Positions 57,832-64,000 of a stretch of 64,000 bases of DNA are shown piece after piece (the stretch's first letter is position 1; every line of letters starts with the position of its first letter). The notes beneath the pieces were generated by a model. That model did not search any database. It saw only the letters and a list, made by a program, of their open reading frames with translations, and had not been told where the DNA came from. Source of the DNA: Erodium maritimum (Eukaryota > Streptophyta > Magnoliopsida > Geraniales > Geraniaceae); NCBI GenBank assembly GCA_963921825.1, contig OY997588.1, positions 128,743,203-128,807,202 of the forward strand, read 5' to 3'. Position numbers and translations under genes: made by a program.

Positions 57832-58211
57832 TAACAATCGAAAAAATTACATATTCTCGTGATAACTATATATAGAGAAGAATAAAATAGTTGACGTGGG
57901 AAAAATGGAACTTGAATGATTTTTTTAGAGAGAAATCATTTCGTTTTTTTAAAGCTTAATTGGCTGACTTAACAACAAATATCAGATTATGCGAACCTCG
58001 ACGTAATCTCCACGTAGAAATATCCCACGTGCCGCCCCTTAATAAGAATGGTCAAAGTCGTCGCCGTAGAAAAGAGAACTACGACTGACTGTAGAATCAT
58101 TAACGGTATTTTACATCCCCATCAATTTGACGTGAAAAAGACCACTATTTGACGTTTTTCAACTGCTTTCGATACGCAAATCGAAACCAAAATGACACTA
58201 TGTGGGTGCTC
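57832..58211 (-). mobile_element. Right terminal region of the Harbinger element
   Basis: The plus strand ends CACTATGTGGGTGCTC at 58211, followed by TTA (58212-58214). On the minus strand this is GAGCACCCACATAGTG, the usual GAGCA type start, with a TTA/TAA target duplication. It includes the 5' untranslated part of the transposase relic. No left end was found on the other side of the chromovirus. Confidence 0.65.
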
Positions 58212-58214
58212 TTA

Positions 58215-59443
58215 ATAGTGATTTATATCTCTTCCTCTTTTCACATACATATACACCTAATTAAAAAAAATTAAGGACCAATAAAGTCTCCCCTAGGAAA
58301 ACAATTTGAAACGTGATCACAAAAACCTTAGCCGCGTCAAGGGCTCTCCACCATTTCCATCGCCGATCGAATCGAGTTTAAGAGACTATATCAAGTCTAA
58401 GAGACTATATCGAGTCTCTAGGGCTGTCCCGAAACCGATCTCGAGGTACACGATATTATTGACATACTTCCGTCTTCTAGTATTATTGTGCACTAGTGTT
58501 TTGAGGTTTCGATGGCCAAGTTCATGATTTTGAATTGCCGGATCGAACACAAACCGACAACAACTAAAGTCTTATCAACCAAATACGCATACGAGCCGAT
58601 TGAAGAAGGTCTTGGAGCAACCCAATCAGTGGGTTTGGGATCCGAAGGTTGGGACGATAAGATGAGACCCGAGACGGCCAGTGTTGGGAAGTCTCGGAAA
58701 AGCAAAAAGAGCAGCGCAAGATCTCCATCTTTTATATTGTTTTAGTTGGCTTCCTTTCAGTATGAACTTCAGCGTTTATTTGTTTCGTTGGATTTTTAGT
58801 TTCAGTTGTACCGCTCGTTTTAGGTTCACTAGGTTTGAAATTGCGGTAGGATGTTGTCTTCGGTGTTCGTCTACGATGAAAAATAGACTATTGTCAACTG
58901 TTCTAAAAAATCTGACTCATCTACGAAAAACAATATTCTAATGCTCGGGACCTCAGCCTTACTTTGTAATCTTTTAATTTAACAATTAACGCAAGCCTAT
59001 ATTTGCTAATAACTATTTTTTATTTGTAATGTACATGTTATAATTTTATTATATTCTTCTTTTAGCAAGTTCTTTTTACTATATTCCATATTTTCCGTAC
59101 GCAAGTTGCAATAAGGAGGCAATACAGATAGATACACTTAGAGGAATCAAGCCGGAACAGTCACTTTTCCCCAGGAACTTCAGGCGAACAAAAACTGACC
59201 TCCATCGAGCATTCACAACCGTATTTTATACAGCTCCGCGTCTCTTTCACCCCTGCCCAGGTTCGCACGCCCCACAAATTCCCTGCTCTGGGTCCTTCAA
59301 TTCAACGCCTAAAACCCTTCAACCACGAAACGGAGTCGACATCAACTCATTCTTCGTATCGCGTAGCCACTCCGACATGTTACCTTATTTAGATCTGCCA
59401 TGCTAGTTTGCTTCCCTTACATCAATTTCTTCGATTATTGGAG
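58215..59443 (+). promoter_or_regulatory. Upstream region and presumed 5' UTR of the NDT2-type gene
   Basis: A 19-bp phrase AAGAGACTATATCRAGTCT is repeated in tandem near 58380-58415. Open frames at 58306-58941 show no known domain. The segment 59100-59443 is C-rich and lies directly before the start codon, as expected for a leader. TATTTTATACAG near 59223 is a possible TATA region. All promoter statements are inference. Confidence 0.4.
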
Positions 59444-62400
59444 ATGGGTTCAGGTGGGCACTCGTCTGACCGCCCCAACCTCCGGGATGTAATATGCCAC
59501 GCCGGTGCCGGTGCCTCCGCAGGTCACTTCCTCTCTCTTTTTGCTCCAATCCCTTTTTAATGCGTCCGAATCGAACCTCTTCTGTTATCATTTTGTGACA
59601 CGGGTTTTAGGGTTTCGATCAAATTTATTGCTTTCTGTGTTTTCGTGTTGTTTCTGTGAATGTTAGGAAAGAATCACGATCTGGGTTGTTTGTTCTTACA
59701 TTCATTTTCCTGAAGCAATGAGGATTATTGCTAATCTCTGGTCGATTTGCTTTTCTTGTATTCTATCTGTTTTAGCTTCTTAATTGAGAGCCTTTATATG
59801 TGCAAATGATCCTGAGTAGCTGATGATGGTATGCAGGTGCTATTGCTGCTACCGTTATGTGTCCTTTGGATGTCATTAAGACGAGATTGCAGGTCCATGG
59901 CATCCCTGAAGGGGCACGCTCTGGTCTTAGAGGTAAGGCATACCTTGAACTACTTGTCTTGTGTATCATAATGGTGGGATGAGACTGTGGTTCAAGTTAA
60001 GTCATATACTAGGTAAAAGGAGGCTGTTTTTCATTTGTGTTTCAGTAATTCTGATGGAATTTACATCAAGGATAGAAAAGTTCAGATTTTGCTAGTAGAA
60101 GTACATGTGCTGAGGAATGTCAAGGACTGTTAGATCTTGGCTCATGTTTCGCTCATCAGGATGATTTTAATTTGCACCATAAATACATGCACACTAAGTT
60201 TGGCTCTCTTCAATTGTTATTCAACAGTATAACAATTTATTCTGTTTCTCATTCTTCTTTCACATTAATCTATTGGACACCTAATGTTCGGTAGACCATT
60301 TATGCCACATTCCCACATGGCTTCTTAAGCTCTGAAAGTAAAATAACTATTCACTTCAGCGAAATCATATTACAGAAGGGGCTCCTATTTCAAAAAGTTA
60401 CGTGTCTTGTTTTGCTGCTACTGCTCCACTAGCATTGTGAGATTTCAGTGTAGCAATTTTCACCACTCTAGGTAATGTAAGAATGAGTAACACTCTCTCT
60501 TGGTTATCTTCTTCCTTCTGCAATCAGGTAATATCATTATCACTGGCCTCCAGAACATAATAAAAACTGAAGGTGTCAAGGGAATGTATCGAGGACTTTC
60601 TCCGACTATACTGGCACTACTCCCAAATTGGGCTGTGAGTATTTCTATCCTCAAGCTCTTTCCATAAACAGGTTATTAATTCCCCTGTGATTGTTAAAAA
60701 AAGATTTATTATTTTCCTCGCATGAACGATTCTAAAGTTGTTTGCAGAAAGCAAATCACCAATTATATTTTGGGAGTTTATGATGCCTTTTGATCACTAC
60801 AAGACAAAATTCAAAATTGAAGGTGTAATGACATAAGATGTCATCTTTTAATTCTCAATGCAAAACATTGCTAAACTGCATGTTCTTTTACGATATGTAA
60901 AATTGTTAGATGTGGTTCTTTTTGTTGTACAATAGTTCAGTATCAGAAACAAGCTTTAGGATCACTGTTATCAAGAGCTTTTTCTTTTCTTTTTGTTACA
61001 TTGCTTGAAGTTATTTTCATACGGAAGTTGAATGCTACATCTTCTGTTTTTACTTTGCTTGGGAAGAGCCAAGATATCCTCACACTGCCTCTAGCATACT
61101 TCTATTCCATCACTACCTCTTAGTAGACATCTTTTTGTTTCTTCACCTCTTTTGTCAGTTGGGGGAACACGTTTAAATAGAGTTGTTGGTTACAAAGGGA
61201 AATATTATACACTACTATTCTACGTATGGAAGAGGGTTGGAATGCCCTGGCATAGCTTCTTTAAGAAGCTACCATAAATTTTGTATCTTCAGCTTGGTTG
61301 TATTTATAGAAATGCTTTTATTTTATTTCAAGGAAAAATAATTTTCTTCAGTTTTGTTAAATGAATGTTCTTGTATCAGTCATCTCCTTATATTTGATAG
61401 AGATGTGTAGACATCCTTCTTTCAAATTCTTATCTTTACCCTGGCCCCGAGTAACAATATTGCTTATTTCATGTGCAGGTCTATTTCACAGTGTATGAGC
61501 AACTAAAAGGCCTACTCCACTCACATGGTTGGCACTTTTTTTTGTTTGTAAATTTATTATTGTTATTGCGCTGTTTCCGCCTCAATTGTTTGTCATCTTT
61601 GTTATTATGTGGCGTTGTCCTGCTGTTTTAGCGTTGTGTTAACTGAAAATTATAATGGTTGTTTATTATTGCTGGTTACCTTGTCTGATTTCAATTGACT
61701 AATTACAAATGATGTAGATGATAGCAATGGCCAGCTTTCAATTGGAGCAAATATGGTAGCTGCTGCAGGCGCCGGAGCTGCAACAGCCATTTCGACAAAT
61801 CCTCTTTGGGTTGTTAAAACTAGACTCCAAGTAAGCAGCGATTCTTAAATTGTGATTTCTTTCATATGTATTGAACCACAATATAATTTAGTGCTTGGTT
61901 GTATATGTATTTTTGTAATCATTTGCTTTGGAAATTTTATTGTAGCTTTGGCTAAAATTTGGTTCATTGAATCTAGTTAATTTTAGACTATGATGTCCTT
62001 CCTCCTGCAAACACATTCATCACCTTCAATCCGTATACCCAAGACTTTTCAAACACTGGAAAGACGAGTGCAAAGTTTTAGCTCTTCATATGCATTATCT
62101 TACAGCCATAAATTTGTTTCTTTATTTGCTGTTGTACCCTCCTCCCTAACAAGTGAGTTACCAATATTTTATCACATAAATCCTCATGCTTCCTAGCTCA
62201 AGATATTTAGACACTTGTGCTTGCTGTGGCGGGACTAGGTTGATATATGAGTGTATATGCAACCATCCATGAAACAGATGTGTGATTTATGGATCTTCAG
62301 AGCCTTTAATCTGCCTGCCTGCTTCATCTTTTGAGATGCCACTTTGATTCTCCTGCATGCTATTTGCTAATTCAAAAACTACGAGTATTTAGCTTCAACC

Positions 62401-64000
62401 AACCACGCCGTGGGGGTTCCCAGGGAATGTTCAGACAATCCTCTGGGTTTGATATGACAGGTTGTGCTGAGTATGGAAAATTTTGGTAATGTGTGTATTG
62501 ATCTTGAAGCTCACATTTTGAAGAGTTGGGGGACTGTTTAAATACTCTTTTTAGGGAGAGTCAAAGATGCCGTCAAGTAACAGCAATGATCAGAACTAGC
62601 TAGCAGGAATTTCTGTCATTATTTTCATTAGTTGGATAGCTAAAGGGTCGTACCTAAGAAATGCAGAGAAGAATGAGTAATAAGACAACAAGAACTGTAG
62701 CTCTCACCATGGAAATTATTTCTGGATGAAGGCCTTGATTTTCTTAACGGGGAACTGTAATTCATATTTGAGCTTGCTGCTAGCTCAGGGCATGTTCTTT
62801 GTTTTTGCCTTGGTATAAAAATGGTCTTAAGTTTAAGTCGTGGTACCACAATGTGTCTTCTAGTGGATGAGTTGGGCATTTAGATGCTTATCAGATTGCT
62901 CATTTGTAGAAAACTTACTAGTGTGGCAGATTGCTTGCTTTTCAGATCAAAATAATTCATCTTTGTGATTTCATTTATAAAGAGCTGATTTGTTACCATT
63001 TTTCAGACACAAGGAATGAGACCTGGTGTCGTACCTTATAAAAGCATATCTTCAGCTTTGAGTAGGATTGCTCATGAGGAAGGCCTGCGAGGACTCTACA
63101 GGTAAGGAATATGAAAATTTTGAGATGGTTTGTATTAGGCACGGAGAATATAAGATTAACGTTGGTCATCAGTCCTTGCTAAAATACTATACTGTTTAAG
63201 GCCAGTTAAGTTGGAATTATTTGTCAGATTGTTTATCTTATCAGATAAACTTTTCCATTGAATGTGTGGTGTCATAATGATTTTTTTTTTTGGTCAAAAC
63301 AGTGGCATATTGCCTTCATTAGCTGGGATAAGCCACGTTGCCATACAATTTCCAGCATATGAAAAAATAAAGTTCTATTTAGCCAAAAAAGGTAACATGG
63401 TTGTGGCTATTTTTATTCTGTGTCATAGGTTTAAATTTGGAAATCCGATGCAGTTTGTTATTAATTGATGCTAATCATAATGTTTTGAAGTTATCAGAAA
63501 ATACAACGGTTGATAAGCTTAGTCCAGGAAGTGTAGCGATTGCCTCATCAATATCTAAAATACTTGCTTCTGTAATTACATACCCACATGAGGTATGTTT
63601 GGCTCAGTGTCTTTTTTAAATATCATCTAAGTTATTTTATTTTTTTGCTGTAATGCTTGAATGTATACTCAACAGGTGATACGGTCTAGGCTGCAAGAGC
63701 AAGGGCAAATCAGAAACAGTGAGGTCCATTACACAGGAGTTGTTGACTGTGTGAAGAAGGTATTTCAAAAAGAAGGCCTTGGTGGATTTTACCGTGGCTG
63801 TGGTACAAATCTACTGAGAACAACTCCGTCTGCTATCATCACTTTTACCAGTTTTGAGATGATATATAGGTTTCTGCAGCGGGTCCTCCCTCCAGATGAG
63901 AAACACTCAAAAGCTCGTCCTAAACCTAATGGCCCTGGAAAACCCCACAGGGAAGATGGGGAAACCGGGAAAGAAGGAAATGGTTCTGCTTCCCAATCTA
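59444..64000 (+). CDS. NDT2: Mitochondrial-carrier-family NAD+ transporter, NDT2 type (3' end outside window)
   Basis: Nine exons join in phase: 59444-59522, 59837-59932, 60528-60634, 61479-61527, 61718-61830, 63007-63101, 63303-63391, 63498-63592 and 63676-64000, giving 349 residues so far. Start [21 protein letters not shown]. The three carrier signatures are [10 protein letters not shown] (residues 36-45), [10 protein letters not shown] (139-148) and PHEVIRSRLQ (239-248), each followed by an EG-rich loop and RGL/RGLY-type motif. Six membrane helices are expected. In Arabidopsis NDT1 and NDT2 import NAD+ into organelles in exchange for nucleotides; NDT2 (363 residues) has a longer C-terminal tail. 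The tail visible here ([17 protein letters not shown] onward) favours NDT2 over NDT1. The largest intron (61831-63006) has no recognised insert. All junctions are GT-AG, with no stop in frame. Confidence 0.92.

Noticed and set aside
58306-58941. Three short plus-strand frames upstream of the NDT2-type gene
   Set aside because: No recognised motif, different phases and no phase-consistent introns linking them to the gene at 59444.
1-64000. A coordinated gene cluster or novel multi-gene system
   Set aside because: The only intact protein genes (ARG1-type, BTS and NDT2-type) have unrelated known roles, lie far apart and have no shared regulatory repeat that I can see.

Overview
This window is nuclear DNA of a flowering plant, most likely a eudicot. 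It carries three intron-rich genes of plant-specific type, one tRNA gene, and a dense mixture of plant transposons: long-LTR Ty3/gypsy elements, hAT, PIF/Harbinger and Mutator-type DNA elements, and L1-type LINEs. I cannot fix the species from the sequence. All exon models were built by hand from splice signals, reading phase and remembered protein families; no search was run.

Layout. 304-2366 is a 5'-truncated Ty3/gypsy LTR. 2510-4559 (minus) is a gene of the Ulp1-associated Mutator (Kaonashi-like) transposon family that has lost its 3' part. 5015-6170 is a foldback element. 6506-8792 is a PIF/Harbinger element that carries only the Myb-like ORF1. 9244-12255 is a complete solo LTR with a GACAT target-site duplication. 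12793-16322 (minus) is an ARG1-type DnaJ gene with a Mutator-type MITE just upstream. 17.8-20.2 kb is a decayed hAT transposase interrupted by another MITE. 21003-23372 and 23393-26327 are two adjacent solo LTRs of different families. 26.5-29.5 kb is an inverted-repeat element and LINE insertions.

29944-37929 (minus) is an intact BRUTUS (BTS) gene: 14 exons whose summed length keeps frame and gives 1213 residues. 38.9-50.2 kb is a LINE graveyard with a single tRNA-Ile(AAU) gene at 46130-46203. 50.2-56.8 kb (minus) is a rearranged Tekay/Del-like chromovirus: pol, one LTR shared by two internal regions, and a primer-binding site. It abuts a broken PIF/Harbinger transposase that runs to 58211. 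59444-64000 (plus) is a mitochondrial-carrier-family NAD transporter of the NDT2 type, which runs off the right edge.

The three cellular genes do not form a pathway: iron sensing and ubiquitination (BTS), gravitropic signalling (ARG1) and NAD import (NDT2) are simply neighbours. I found no wholly new system. The most interesting structures lie inside the LTRs: a hairpin followed by a 3'-splice-site-like motif, kept in four otherwise divergent LTRs at nearly the same distance from the LTR end; a 35-bp palindromic TCACGG/CCGTGA array; and lineage-specific minisatellites.
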